Origin: JBEVJK01 sp963791325
GTDB lineage: Bacteria; Pseudomonadota; Alphaproteobacteria; Rhizobiales; Rhizobiaceae
Direction: 5' to 3'
Length of the DNA stretch: 64,000 nt
NCBI GenBank assembly: GCA_963791325.1
Contig: CAWBRU010000008.1
Coordinates: 62,001 to 126,000 of the forward strand
The notes under the pieces were generated by a model. That model made no database searches, was not told the DNA's origin, and saw nothing but the letters and a program-made list of their open reading frames with translations. A program made the position numbers and the translations under genes. The number at the start of each line of letters is the position of its first letter. Position 1 is the first letter of the stretch. Below, in pieces: positions 52,344 through 62,730 of the stretch.

Positions 52344-53903
52344 TCAGGCGTAATCCTGGTCCGGCATGCTCTCCTTGCGCTTGGCGATGAACGCCGTCAG
52401 CGCCTCGTCGATCGCCGGATCGAGCCCGGGATCCTCATAGGTCGCCAAAAGCCGCTTCCATTCGCGGTTGGCCCGCTGTGCGGCATCGAGGCCGCCTTCC
52501 GCGCTCCACTGCTCGAACGAGTTGTTGTCGCTGACGGTAGGCCGGAAGAAGGCGGAGAGGAAATTCGCCTGGGTATGGGCACTGCCCAGAAAATGCGATC
52601 CGGGACCGACCTCGCGGATGGCGTCCATCGCCTGCGCGTTGTCGGAAAGGTCGATGCCCTCAAACAGGCTTGCCACCTTGCCGCAGAGATCGGCATCGAT
52701 GATCGTCTTCTCATAGCCGGTGACCAAGCCGCCCTCGAGCCACCCGGTGGCGTGGTTGATGACGTTGGCGCCGGCAAACATCGACATTAAAAGGCCCCAG
52801 GTGCCCTCCTGCTCGGCCTGGGCGTCGGGCAGCTTGGCGGCCGAGAGCGACCCGACGGTGTGAAACGGCACGCCGAGCCGCCGGGCCAGCTGGCCGCAGG
52901 CGAGCACCATCTTGCCGGCCTCCGGCGTGCCGAAGGTCGGTGCCCCGCTCTGCATCGACAGGGTGCTGGCGAAGCTGCCCATCAGGCAGGGCGCGCCGGG
53001 GTTGATGAGCTGCACCAAGGCCAGGCAGGCGAGCGCCTCGGCCAGCACTTGGGCGAGCGTGCCCGCCACCGTGCATGGGCTCATCGCGCCGGCCAGCGTC
53101 CACGGCGTGCAGGCGACCGGCTGGTTGTTGCGGGCATAGACCTTGAGCGAGCCGGACATGTTGGCGTCGAGCACCAGCGGCGCGTTGGTGTTGGCGACGT
53201 TGTAGAGCACCGCGTTCTCGGCGACGAACGCATCGCCGAACACGATCTTGGCCATGGCCACCGCGTCGGCCGCCCGCGTTTGCCCGATGAAGGCGCCCAT
53301 GAACGGCCGGTCGGAATGGCGGATGTGGGCATAGAGCATGTCGAGGTGGCGCTTGTTGGCCGGCAGGTTCACCGGCTCGCAGACCACGCCGCCGGAGTGG
53401 TGAAGATAGGGGATCATCTGGTGGATCTTCACCAGGTCGCGAAAATCGGCCAGCGAGGCATAGCGCCGGCCGCGGTCGAGGTCGTGGACGAAGGGCGGAC
53501 CCCAGGAAGGACAAAGCACCGTGGCATCGCCGCCGATCAGCACCGAATTTTCGGGATTGCGGGCGTGCTGGCGAAATTGCGCCGGCGCCGTGGCGCGCAC
53601 GATCTTCCGGCACATGCCCGGCTCGAAGCGCACCCGGGTGCCGCTGACGTCCGCCCCCGACTGGCGGAAAAGTCCAAGGATTTCAGCGTCGTCATGAAAT
53701 TCCATGCCGATTTCCTTGAGGATGCGATCGGCATTCGCCTCGATCAGGCAAAGGCCTTCCTCGTCGAGGATGTTGAAGGTCCCGATGCGGCGCTGGATAT
53801 AGGGGCGCCGCGGCGGCCGCGCGGCGCGCTCGACGCGGCGGCCGGCCCGACCGCCCGTCCGGGTCCGTGCATCCGTGTGGGCGGCCCCGTTGCGTTCCTG
53901 CAT
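52344..53903 (-). CDS. MttB-family (non-pyrrolysine) methyltransferase
   Basis: 519-aa protein of the trimethylamine methyltransferase superfamily. Landmarks: GVVCEPVNLPANKRHLDMLY, DRPFMGAFIGQTRAADAV, QPVACTPWTLAGAMSPCTVA and GAPCLMGSFASTLSMQSGAP. There is no in-frame TAG, so it is the non-Pyl type, whose studied members (MtgB-like) demethylate glycine betaine, proline betaine or carnitine using a corrinoid protein. No corrinoid protein gene is nearby. It sits between demethylase-like flavoenzyme genes and a betaine-type transporter, so a quaternary amine substrate is likely. The Arg-rich first ~30 residues look unstructured. Confidence 0.85.
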   Translation of the reverse strand: MQERNGAAHTDARTRTGGRAGRRVERAARPPRRPYIQRRIGTFNILDEEGLCLIEANADRILKEIGMEFHDDAEILGLFRQSGADVSGTRVRFEPGMCRKIVRATAPAQFRQHARNPENSVLIGGDATVLCPSWGPPFVHDLDRGRRYASLADFRDLVKIHQMIPYLHHSGGVVCEPVNLPANKRHLDMLYAHIRHSDRPFMGAFIGQTRAADAVAMAKIVFGDAFVAENAVLYNVANTNAPLVLDANMSGSLKVYARNNQPVACTPWTLAGAMSPCTVAGTLAQVLAEALACLALVQLINPGAPCLMGSFASTLSMQSGAPTFGTPEAGKMVLACGQLARRLGVPFHTVGSLSAAKLPDAQAEQEGTWGLLMSMFAGANVINHATGWLEGGLVTGYEKTIIDADLCGKVASLFEGIDLSDNAQAMDAIREVGPGSHFLGSAHTQANFLSAFFRPTVSDNNSFEQWSAEGGLDAAQRANREWKRLLATYEDPGLDPAIDEALTAFIAKRKESMPDQDYA

Positions 53904-53925
53904 CCCCGTCGCTCGCTTTCTCGGG

Positions 53926-54023
53926 CGGATCACCGTTTCTTTGAATTGGCGCTCCGCTCTAAGTCTTTGTTTTCCCGCAATTCCGGACGGAAAGCCGTGT
54001 CCACTTTTCCTGGAATTGCTCTA
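53926..54023 (-). repeat. RIME-type intergenic repeat
   Basis: Read on the minus strand it starts TAGAGCAATTCCAGGAAAAG, where TAG is the stop codon of the flavoenzyme gene at 54021. It continues through CCGGAATTGCGGGAAAAC and AAAGACTTAGAGCGG to a hairpin ending GGTGATCCGCC. It separates the flavoenzyme pair from the methyltransferase gene inside the presumed operon. Confidence 0.8.
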
Positions 54024-56486
54024 GGCTGACGCCGCCGCGGCTGCGGCGGCGGTTTTGTCAAGCAGGCGCAGATTTTCGGGATCGTAGGGCGGCCTCCGCA
54101 GGATCCGCGCCGGGAGCTTCCGGCCGAGCACGCAGACGTCGAAGCGCTGCCCGTCCTCCCCCGGCCGCAGATAGGCCAAAGCGAGCGTGCGGCCGGTGCG
54201 GAAGCCGGGCGCCGCCGACGTGACAACGCCGACCGGCTTCGCCCCGTCGAAAACGGTGTGGGCGAAGAAGGGCAGCAGATCCCCTTCCGTTTCGATGTCG
54301 AGCAACGCCATCGTCCAGGCATCCGCCCCGCTCCGCCGCACCAGCGCCTCGCGGCCGACGAAGCTGCGGCCTTCGGCCTTGACCAGATGCGCCAGCCCGG
54401 CCTCGAGCGGGGTGCGCTCGGTGGTGAGGTCGGCGCCCCAGGCACGGTAGCCCTTCTCGATGCGCATGGAATTGAGCGCGTAGATGCCGAACGGCCGCAG
54501 CCCATGGGGCCGCCCGGCCTCCAGCACGGCGTCGTAGAGGTGGCCGAGATGGCCGAGCTTCGCGTGCAGTTCCCAGCCGAGCTCGCCGGCATAGGAGACC
54601 CTGAGCGCCGCCGTCTTAATCCCGGCCACCCGGATCAGCTTTGCGGAGAGCCAGGGAAAGTCCTCGTTCGACAGGTCGGCCTCGGTGAGCGCGGAAAGCA
54701 CCTTGCGCGCCTGCGGCCCCATCAGCCCGAGCACCCCGCGCTTCAGTGTGACATTGTCGACGCTGACGCCGGGAAACCGAGCCGCATGGCGACGCAGCAG
54801 GTCCTCGTCGTGGCGTTCGGCCAGCGCCGCGCTGGTCAGGTAGTACCAGTCCTCGCCGATCATCGTTGCGGTGAATTCCGCGGCCACGCCGCCGGCCGGC
54901 GTGAGCGCATGGATCAGCCCGATTCGCCCGTGCCGGCGGGGCGGCCGGTTGGCACCGAGCGAGGCCATGAAGTCGGCCGCGCCCGGCCCGCCGACCTCGA
55001 ACTTGGAGAGCGCCGACAGGTCGATGACCCCGGCGGCATCGCGCACCGCCCGGCATTCGGCGCCGACCGCCGCAAGCCAGGCGGGCTGGCGGAAGGTCAG
55101 CGCCTGCCCGGCATCGCCGGCGGGCTCTCCTGCGAACCAGTTGGGCCGCTCCCAGCCATAGGCGGCGCCGAACACGGCTCCCTGGCGCTGCTGCGCTTCG
55201 AACGCCGGCGTCACCCGGCGCGGCCGTCCGGCCGGCCGTTCCTCGTAGGGGTAGTGGATCCCGAACTGCAGGCCGAACCCCTCGACGGCCTTGGCGACGC
55301 GGTAGTCGCGGTCAGCATAGCTGCCGAACCGCCTGGGATCGACCGCCAGCGGGTCGCTGCGTGGCGCCCCGTCGACGATCCAGTCGGCAAGGAAGCGGCC
55401 GGCGCCGCCACCCTCCATGACGCCCATGCTGGAGCCGGTCAGCAGCCACGCGTTGCGCAGACCAAAAGCCGGCCCGATCAACGGGTTGGCGTCGGGGGTG
55501 AAGGTGATCGGTCCATTGACCACGGTCTTGATGCCGGCATCGGCGAGCGCAGGCACACGCGCCATCGCCAGCGCGATGATGGGCTCGATGCGCTCGAGGT
55601 CGGGCGGCAACAGCTCCATGCCGAACCCCGCCGGAACACCGTCGACGGCCCAGGGCTCGGCCGCGCGTTCATAAGGGCCGACGATGTAGCCGTCGCGCTC
55701 CTGGCGAAGATACCAGCTTTCCTCGGGATCGCGGATGATCGGCAACTCGCCGGCGCCCGCGGCGATGCGCTCGGCGATCTCGGCGACGGTGTCGGTGACG
55801 ACATATTGGTGCAGCATCGGCACCACCGGCAAATCAAGGCCGAGCATGGCACCGACCTCCCGGCACCAGGTGCCGGCAGCGTTGACGACGTGCTCGGCGG
55901 TGATGTCGCCTTGCGCGGTTCGGACCAGCCATTCGCCCGACGGCTTGAGGTCGATCGACCGCACCGCATTGTGGCGAATGATCTCGGCGCCGCCGGCCCG
56001 CGCGCCTGCAGCCATGGCGTTGGTGGCCAAGGTCGGGTCGACGTGGCCGTCCTTGGGCTCGTAGATGGCGCCAACGATGCCGTCGATGCGGCAAAGCGGA
56101 TAGATCCGGCTAAGCTCTTCCGGCGACAGCAGCTGGAAATCGTGACCGACGAAGCGGCCGAGACCCTGGACGTGGCGGAACTCGTCCATCCGCTCGAGAG
56201 AGCGGGTGATGCGCAGCGCGCCGCTGCCATGGAAGCCGGTCGGCAGGCCGGTCTCGGCGGGCAGGATCTCGCGGTAGAGCCGCACCGAATGGGCGCGCAT
56301 CTCCATGATCGTGGCATTGTGGGCGAAATGCGTGCACAAGCCCGCCGCATGCCATGTCGAGCCGGCGGTCAGCTCTTGCTTCTCGACCAGCACGCAATCG
56401 CCCCAGCCGCGCTTGGCCAGGTGGTAGAGCAGCGAGACGCCCATCGCCCCGCCGCCGACGATCAGAACACGCGCGTGCTGTCTCAT
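54021..56486 (-). CDS. Dimethylglycine/sarcosine dehydrogenase-like flavoenzyme (DAO + GcvT domains), copy 2
   Basis: 821-aa oxidase of N-methyl amines. Residues 1-400: FAD domain with VLIVGGGAMGVSLLYHLAKR and STW-H46-AAG, the His that binds FAD covalently in this family. Residues about 430-820: aminomethyltransferase (GcvT) domain binding tetrahydrofolate, with VSYAGELGWELHAKLG, WGADLTTERTPLEAGL and the C-terminal VGVVTSAAPGFRTGRTLALA. It would oxidise a methylamine and pass formaldehyde to THF. The start overlaps the stop of the paralogue upstream (ATGA). Stop is formed by a RIME edge. Confidence 0.88.
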   Translation of the reverse strand: MRQHARVLIVGGGAMGVSLLYHLAKRGWGDCVLVEKQELTAGSTWHAAGLCTHFAHNATIMEMRAHSVRLYREILPAETGLPTGFHGSGALRITRSLERMDEFRHVQGLGRFVGHDFQLLSPEELSRIYPLCRIDGIVGAIYEPKDGHVDPTLATNAMAAGARAGGAEIIRHNAVRSIDLKPSGEWLVRTAQGDITAEHVVNAAGTWCREVGAMLGLDLPVVPMLHQYVVTDTVAEIAERIAAGAGELPIIRDPEESWYLRQERDGYIVGPYERAAEPWAVDGVPAGFGMELLPPDLERIEPIIALAMARVPALADAGIKTVVNGPITFTPDANPLIGPAFGLRNAWLLTGSSMGVMEGGGAGRFLADWIVDGAPRSDPLAVDPRRFGSYADRDYRVAKAVEGFGLQFGIHYPYEERPAGRPRRVTPAFEAQQRQGAVFGAAYGWERPNWFAGEPAGDAGQALTFRQPAWLAAVGAECRAVRDAAGVIDLSALSKFEVGGPGAADFMASLGANRPPRRHGRIGLIHALTPAGGVAAEFTATMIGEDWYYLTSAALAERHDEDLLRRHAARFPGVSVDNVTLKRGVLGLMGPQARKVLSALTEADLSNEDFPWLSAKLIRVAGIKTAALRVSYAGELGWELHAKLGHLGHLYDAVLEAGRPHGLRPFGIYALNSMRIEKGYRAWGADLTTERTPLEAGLAHLVKAEGRSFVGREALVRRSGADAWTMALLDIETEGDLLPFFAHTVFDGAKPVGVVTSAAPGFRTGRTLALAYLRPGEDGQRFDVCVLGRKLPARILRRPPYDPENLRLLDKTAAAAAAASA

Positions 56487-58939
56487 GCAGGTTCCTTGGC
56501 GTCGCGGTCGCGCATGCGCGATCCGCTCGGATCGTAGGGCGGCTTGGCGAGCGGCAGCAGCCGGTAGCGGCTGCCGGCAAGCTCGATCTCGTAGTCCGAT
56601 GAGATCATCTCACGCAATGTCTCGCCGGGCGCGCAGCCGATCGCGGCGAAACACAGGCTGAGCCCGGTGCGGAACCCGAGCGCGCCGGAGGTGGTCAGCC
56701 CTGCCGGCCTGCCGTTGCGGAGGACCGGCTCGTCGTGAAGCAAGAGCGGGTTGGCGCCATCGACGGCAAACTGCACCAGCCGCCGCGTCACCCCGTTTTG
56801 CCGCTGCGCCAGGAGAGCGTCGCGGCCGAGGAAACCGCCCTTCTGCCAATCGACGGTGAAGCCCAATCCGCACTCAAGCGGGGTGTCCTTGGGACCGATG
56901 TCGTGACCCCAATGACGGAAGCCCTTCTCATGCCGGCAGCCGTCCAGCGCATGGTGACCACAGAGAACGAGATCGAAGCGTTCTCCCGCGGCCCGGAGCG
57001 CCGCCAGCAGGCTCTCGGCCATTTCCACCGGAACCGACAGCTCATAGCCGAGCTCACCGACGAAGCTGACGCGGGTCGCCAAGACGTCGCACATGCCGAC
57101 CGCGATACGGCGGGCGGTGGAGAACGGGAACGCCGCGGCCGACAGATCCGAGCGGGTGATCGACTGGAGCAGGGCCCGAGATTGCGGCCCCATGACCCCC
57201 AGCACCGCCTCCCCCGACGTCGCATCAAAGACCGCCGCGTCGAGCGCAAAGTCGCGAACGCTGCGCTCCAGATAAGCGAGATCCTTCTGCCGCGCAGCGG
57301 CGCCGGAGGTCACCCTGAACCGGTCGGCCGCCAGCCGGGTAACGGTCAGGTCCGCCTCGATGCCGCCGGCCGCGTTGAGCATCTGCGTATAAACGGCACG
57401 GCCGACCGCCACGTCGATGCGCGAGACGCACAGCCGGTCGAGCAAGGCGAGCGCATCGCGGCCGCCGATATCGAGCTTGGTGAACGGCGACAGCTCGAAC
57501 AGGCCGACGCCGGCCGCCATCGCCTTTGCCTCGGCTGCAGCCGCCGGCCACCAGGGCTGCGGGCCGAAGCTTGGCGCGGAAAAATCCTCGCCGGACGGTG
57601 CGAACCACAAGGGCCGCTCCCAGCCGGCCGGGGCGCCGAAGAACGCGCCGGCCTCGGCGAAGGCGCGGTGAAACGGCGAGCGCCGGATATCGCGCCCGGC
57701 CTGCGCCTGCTTGAAGGGCGCGTGCAAGCGAAAGAGGTCGGCGACGGCCTCCTCCATGCGCACCTGCATGAACGCCGGCGCGGCCGCCGCCCGATCGAAG
57801 CGGGCGATGTCGAGGGGCCAGAGATCCAGCGCCGGCGCCCCGTCGAGCAGCCACTCGGCCATCGCCTTGCCGGCACCGGCCGAAGTCATCATGCCGGTCG
57901 AATTGAATCCGGCGGCAACGAAGAAGCCCCGCAGATAAGGCGATTCGCCCAGCAGCGGCCGGGTATCGGGGGTGAAGCTTTCGGGACCGTTCATGAAGTG
58001 GCGGATGCCGGTTTCTGCCAATGCTGGAAAGAGTTGGAGTCCGGCGCTCATGAACGGCTCGAATTGCTCCCAGTCCTCCGGCAGTTCGAGAAACGGCTGA
58101 TCGCCGGATGGGCCGCTCGTGTCGAACGGCTTGGCATTCGGCTCGAACCCGCCCAGCACCAGCTTGCCGGCATCGCCCTTGACGTAGATGCCGGCATCGA
58201 GGTCGCGCACGATCGGCAGCGGATCGGCAAGGCCCGGCACCGGTTCGGTGACCACATACATGTGCTCGACCGCCTGGAGCGGCACCGGCACCCCGGCCAA
58301 CATACCGATGTCGCGCGCCCAGGCGCCGGCGCAATTGACCACCGCGTCACAGGAAATGCTGCCGCCCGGGGAGACCTGAACGGCATTCACCGCTCTGTCG
58401 GAGATGCTGAACCCTGTACAGCTTGTATTCTCGAGAATCCGGATCCCGGCCTGGCGGGCGCGTTTGGCATAGGCATTGCAGATGTCGACGGGATTGGCCT
58501 GGCCGTCCTCCTCGACCCAGAGGCCGCCGAGAAGACCTTCGGCAGAGAGACCGGGGACGCGCCCGGCGATTGCCGCGGCCTCGACCAAGGCGACATCCAG
58601 CCCCGCCACGGCCCCGAGCGGGGCGATGCGCTTCAGCTCTTCCAGACGTTCCCGGGTCCGCGCCAGCCACACCCCGCCGGTGCGGCGATAGCCGGACGGC
58701 TGGCCGGTCAGCGCTTCGAGCCGGGGAAAGAGCGCGGCGGCATAGCTGGCCAGCCGGGTGAGATTGAGCGTTGCCCTGAGCGGCCCGACGATCCCTGCCG
58801 CATGCCAGGAGGTCCCGCTGGTCAGCCGGTTGCGCTCGATCAGCACCACATCACTTTCGCCGCGCTCGGCGAGGTGGAACGCCACTGCAAGCCCGATCAC
58901 GCCGCCGCCGATGATCACGATGCGGGCGCTGTTCGACAC
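56483..58939 (-). CDS. Dimethylglycine/sarcosine dehydrogenase-like flavoenzyme (DAO + GcvT domains), copy 1
   Basis: 818-aa paralogue of the next gene. FAD loop RIVIIGGGVIGLAVAFHLAE and covalent-FAD His in SGTSW-H46-AAGIVG. The GcvT half has VSFVGELGYELSVPVEM, HWGHDIGPKDTPLECGLGF and GLTTSGALGFRTGLSLC. First gene of the presumed minus-strand operon and coupled to copy 2 by ATGA. Two enzymes in series could remove successive methyl groups (for example dimethylglycine to sarcosine to glycine), an inference from architecture only. Confidence 0.88.
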   Translation of the reverse strand: MSNSARIVIIGGGVIGLAVAFHLAERGESDVVLIERNRLTSGTSWHAAGIVGPLRATLNLTRLASYAAALFPRLEALTGQPSGYRRTGGVWLARTRERLEELKRIAPLGAVAGLDVALVEAAAIAGRVPGLSAEGLLGGLWVEEDGQANPVDICNAYAKRARQAGIRILENTSCTGFSISDRAVNAVQVSPGGSISCDAVVNCAGAWARDIGMLAGVPVPLQAVEHMYVVTEPVPGLADPLPIVRDLDAGIYVKGDAGKLVLGGFEPNAKPFDTSGPSGDQPFLELPEDWEQFEPFMSAGLQLFPALAETGIRHFMNGPESFTPDTRPLLGESPYLRGFFVAAGFNSTGMMTSAGAGKAMAEWLLDGAPALDLWPLDIARFDRAAAAPAFMQVRMEEAVADLFRLHAPFKQAQAGRDIRRSPFHRAFAEAGAFFGAPAGWERPLWFAPSGEDFSAPSFGPQPWWPAAAAEAKAMAAGVGLFELSPFTKLDIGGRDALALLDRLCVSRIDVAVGRAVYTQMLNAAGGIEADLTVTRLAADRFRVTSGAAARQKDLAYLERSVRDFALDAAVFDATSGEAVLGVMGPQSRALLQSITRSDLSAAAFPFSTARRIAVGMCDVLATRVSFVGELGYELSVPVEMAESLLAALRAAGERFDLVLCGHHALDGCRHEKGFRHWGHDIGPKDTPLECGLGFTVDWQKGGFLGRDALLAQRQNGVTRRLVQFAVDGANPLLLHDEPVLRNGRPAGLTTSGALGFRTGLSLCFAAIGCAPGETLREMISSDYEIELAGSRYRLLPLAKPPYDPSGSRMRDRDAKEPA

Positions 58940-60134
58940 GGGCCCACGACTCCGTCAAAATTCGCCGAAGTTTTTCCCGGCCGGCGCTTGCCTTCAATCG
59001 CTTTCTCGCAGCATTAGTAAAACTTATGTGCGCTCGGATGGAGCCGCCGGATGAAGGTTGGAAGCTTCGACTTCAATCTGTTCCGCAAATCAACTCGGCT
59101 AAACATCTGATAGCGCTTCGAAATTTGGAATGTGACGAAGAGCCTGATTGCACTTTCAACTGACCCCTCAGGCCACGTCATGGTCATGCGTGACGTCGGA
59201 ACCAAGCCGCCAAGCCCTCGTCAGAACCCGATCCTGATTCGGCAAAGTCGAATCCGGCAAGACGAAGTGGCCATTCCGCTCAGCGAAAGCGCGCGACTGG
59301 GTCTCGTTCCCGCCGAGACGAGAAGCCGTCATCTGCCGAGAGCCTCTGGTCCGACTGTTGGTCCGACTCTCCGCAATTTCCGTGGGCTGTTTGGTGGGAC
59401 AATTGTCCCGGCAAGTCGCTCGCAGCTTGACATCATGTGGCTCGGCCGCGTCTGCGAACAGCCTTTGAAAGCGTCTCGGTGACCTTCGTCGCGCTCGACC
59501 GCTCCCTGACATCGCTCCACGGCTCCCCTTGGTCCTGTTGTAGGGCCTGACCTGATCGCGATGCTGCCTGCGCCACCACGTCATGATGTTCGTCGGCCGG
59601 GTGTTAGGACATTCCGTAAACTCGTCGTTATTAGGACCATTCCTAAAAACAATCTTAGCGATCTTCATGGCGCAGCTGCGCTCCGGCATATGTTCCCACG
59701 GCTTGCCTTGGTCGAGCCCGTGTTCGGTCACCCAGGCGGTAGAGCGGCGCAAGGTTTCAGCAGTGGCCTTCGACCGGGCCAAAATCGGCTGGCAACGCAT
59801 ACATCGACGCGGTCAGATCGGCGGCGAGGACGGAGGCTTCCGGGAACGGGGCGCCGAGGCCGAGCAGGGCGCCGAGATAGACTCAGTAGTGACGTCGGGC
59901 GACATCGACCCTGGCTGTCCACGTCGATTGGAACGACGAGCGGCATGCGGCTGGCGGCGAGGCGCATGTCCGGATCCCATTTCGCTAGGGCGCGCGAAAC
60001 TCCTCGCGGCTAGGCCAAGGCCGGTCTGGCGGTGGATGATCGATCTGCGGATCCATGGCCGAGAGTACCTCGGATCGGGCCGCGAAAAATTTCCGTCTGG
60101 CGCTGCTCGGCTGTCGCAAAAGCAAGCCAAATGG
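58940..60134. other. Gene-poor patch, no reliable gene
   Basis: About 1.2 kb. The longest frame is a minus-strand 210-codon ORF (59168-59800) containing a 16-residue stretch FRNGPNNDEFTECPNT made by an imperfect 27-bp DNA repeat (TTAGGACATTCCGTAAA at 59604, TTAGGACCATTCCTAAA at 59631). Local base composition is lower in GC than the rest. No recognised family, integrase or attachment site was found. Together with the terminase genes to the right this may be remnant phage or island DNA. Confidence 0.4.
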
Positions 60135-60407
60135 CTACTGCTGCTGGAGCGCGTCGATCACCTTCGCGTCTCGCTTGGCGGCGCAGACCTTGTCCATCAT
60201 GTCCCCCAACTGGTTCTCGGTGAGTGTCCCGAGTTTGGGGTCTTCCCTCGTTGACTGGTAAACCGCCGCGTTAATGTCCACCATGCCCTGATGGCTGCTC
60301 CCGTTGTATTCTTTGCAGGTCACCGTGGCTGGATCTACCTGGTCCACGCTAAAGGCTGGCTGAGCGAGCGCCAGGAAGCAAATCGAAACTGCCAGAGTTC
60401 GTGACAT
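60135..60407 (-). CDS. HdeA/HdeB-like periplasmic protein
   Basis: 90-aa exported protein. Signal peptide MSRTLAVSICFLALAQPAFS. The mature part has the HdeA pattern: TCKEYNGSSHQGMVDINAAV near the start and KVCAAKRDAKVIDAL at the end, with two cysteines that would form the single HdeA disulfide. HdeA proteins protect others from aggregation at acid pH. The ATG at 60407 is preferred over upstream codons because it starts the signal peptide. Confidence 0.75.
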   Translation of the reverse strand: MSRTLAVSICFLALAQPAFSVDQVDPATVTCKEYNGSSHQGMVDINAAVYQSTREDPKLGTLTENQLGDMMDKVCAAKRDAKVIDALQQQ

Positions 60408-61147
60408 TGGATTTTCCTCCGTCATGCTCAAATGCCGCAGGAAGCACCTATACCAAAAATTCGGGCTCCACGTGAGAACAGGATGCCGCCTGTATTTCGC
60501 CGGATCGGTGAGAATGAAACTAACATGAACCGTAGCTGCGACCGGGCGGATCAGTGCCTGGTGCGTGACAGCGAGCCCGATGGTTGCCTGACGGTCGTGC
60601 TCGCGCTCAAGGCATATGCGGCATTCAACAGCAATTCTTTGGCGTGTGAGAGCAAGTTGTCTTGATCACGATCAGGTAAGCGCTGCCTGCCTTGCGCCCC
60701 GTTCGGGCGCCGCCAAGCTCCGCGCCGGTCTCAGTGCCTGGGATTGCGAGGCGGAGCGCCGCCGGCGGGAGGAGGAGCCCGCCGGCGCGCAGAACGAGAG
60801 CGCCACGAGGCCGAGTTCAGCGAGGCATCCAGCTGGAATCGCGGTGGGCACGTCGCCGCGAACGCCAGCGCCAACAGTCCGCCGATGCCGCATAAGGATT
60901 TGCCACGCCGCTTGCTCAGGCGCTCGTTTCGGTCCCAGACCCGAGCGCCTCGCGCAGTTCGGCCAGCGCCAGGCTGAACCGATGCAGCGCTCGGTCGCAA
61001 CCAGCATCTGGCGCTTCCACCGGCTGCGCTGCTCCGCAACTTCGCCCTCGACGATCCGAATATCGCAATCGGTCGCGATGATCTTCCCGATGACCTGGCC
61101 GAGGCAGCGGGCGCGCTCGGATATCGCCCGAATCGACCGCGGCCTGT
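60408..61147. other. Degraded or misread region downstream of terminase
   Basis: 740 bp with overlapping frames, none complete. On the minus strand, fragments with natural composition (SIRAISERARCLGQVIGKII, then in another frame LHRFSLALAELREALG, then in a third KSLCGIGGLLALAFAATC) follow one another, as expected of one to three small phage genes broken by frameshifts. The last fragment looks like a signal or membrane segment. No family could be assigned. Confidence 0.35.
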
Positions 61148-62665
61148 TCACGGATTCGCTCGGCAACCGTCCCGCATCCGGCCAATGCTCCTCCCACAGA
61201 TCGAGCAGGGGCATCGGCAAGGCGTCAATCCTTGAGTCGCGCAATGCGTCGAGCTTAAAAGCGTCGCGAACGAGCAGATACGGACCTGCGACTGGATCGC
61301 CGGATCCGGCTCGCGCTGACGATAGGCGCGGCTCATCACCAGGTAGCGAAGCGCATCGACCAGGTGGTCCTCAAGGTCGGTGTCGAGATCCTCCGGGTGG
61401 GTCGGATCGTGGAGCATCATAGCGGCATCGTCCGGATCAGATCGCGGCAGGTCGAGAACACGAACAGCATCGGATGGCCGTCGAGGTCGCCCTTCAGCCG
61501 GCTGCGCAGCTCGCTCCAGCCGCCCATCTTCTTGGGGATCGACACCCTGGTGTTGTCGGCGCGGCGGAAGGTGACGCCACCACGCATCAGCGTCTCGGCG
61601 ATCGACGGGCCGGAGATGACGGCAAAGCAGGCCGGATCGGCGACGCCGTAATTGATCCGCTCGCGCTTGCCCGTCGCCGGGTCGGTCTCGCGCTTGACGA
61701 TCTCGCGGGCGACTTCCTCGGCCGGCAGCTTCAAGCCGACGTTCGGCTTGCCCAGCTGCATGCCGTAGTACTCTCGATAGATGACCAGCGCCCCGCGCGG
61801 CAGCGTGCGGCCGTCGTGCTCGAACGTATCCTGGACGACGGCGGCCCACAGCACCGCGAACGGCCTGGCGCTGCCCCAGTCGAGACCACGGGCCCTGGTC
61901 CACCGCTCAGGGATCGCGAACGGCTCGACGACGTGCCTGGCCCGCGACCATTCGGTGAAGAACTGGCCTTCGAGGCCGGCATCCCAGTCGCCGTCGATCC
62001 ACATCCGCCTCAGCTCGGCGCTGCCCGAGGCCATCAGCCGATTGACATAGTTGGGGTCGTTGGCCAGCAAATGCGGGTTGTCGGCGATCTTCGAGGGAAT
62101 GAAGCACCGGGTCAGGCCGGTTTCGGGATCGCGGACGATGCGATCCGGGCCGTTGTCGACGAAGAACGATTTCAGGGCGAAATGGCTCGGACCGCCAGGG
62201 TTGCAGGTCAGCCGCATCTGGCACTTGACCCCGGCCGAGCTACGCAGTGTCGCCATCAGCCGCCAGGTTGGCGCCAGCGAGGTGAACTGGCCGGCCTCTT
62301 CGATGTAGACGCGGGTCAGCGACCAGCCCTGATAGGCCTCGGCATCGGTCTCGCGCTCCAGGTAGGCGCACGACAGCCGGGCGCCGTTGGGGAACTGGAA
62401 GTAGGAGCCGTGCTCGTGCCACTCGGCGGCCGAGCCGTAGAGCCGGATCGCGGTCAGGATCGTATCCCGCAGGTCGGTGCGTTGCTTGCGCACCATCAGG
62501 CCGCGCGCGTCCTCGCCGTGCTCGATCGCGTGGTACCAGAAGTCGAGCAGGCTGCCGATGGTCTTGGCGCCACCCCTGGCGCCGCCGAACAGGATGATGA
62601 TCGGCGGGGCAGCGGATGAAATCCCACTGCCGGCGGGTCGGGGTGACGGCGACCTCGACGGGCAT
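61148..62665 (-). pseudogene. terL: Phage terminase large subunit, two frameshifts
   Basis: DNA-packaging ATPase/nuclease. It starts PVEVAVTPTRRQWDFI, shifts frame near 62612, then continues with Walker A-like FGGARGGAKTIGSLL, the adaptor MVRKQRTDLRDTILTAI, Walker B-like RVYIEEAGQF, CNPGGPSHFALKSFF and the nuclease-domain Asp in ARGLDWGSARPFAVLW. A second one-base shift near 61420 leads to LHDPTHPEDLDTDLEDHLVD, the normal terminase C-terminus. Joined length is close to a full protein of about 500 aa. Sequence error or prophage decay are both possible. Confidence 0.8.
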
Positions 62666-62730
62666 CGGTCTAGTGCCTGCGACAGCCGCCGCTGCCAGTC
62701 GTCCTCGGACAGGATGCACGCCGGAGCAAT

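Noticed and set aside
56735..59017. 760-codon plus-strand open frame, and a similar one at 54258-56537
   Set aside because: Both are antisense to the flavoenzyme genes, with Arg/His/Gly-rich low-quality composition typical of mirror frames in high-GC DNA.
59168..59800. 210-codon minus-strand ORF
   Set aside because: Composition is more natural than a pure shadow, but no start signal, motif or family supports it; described under the intergenic patch instead.
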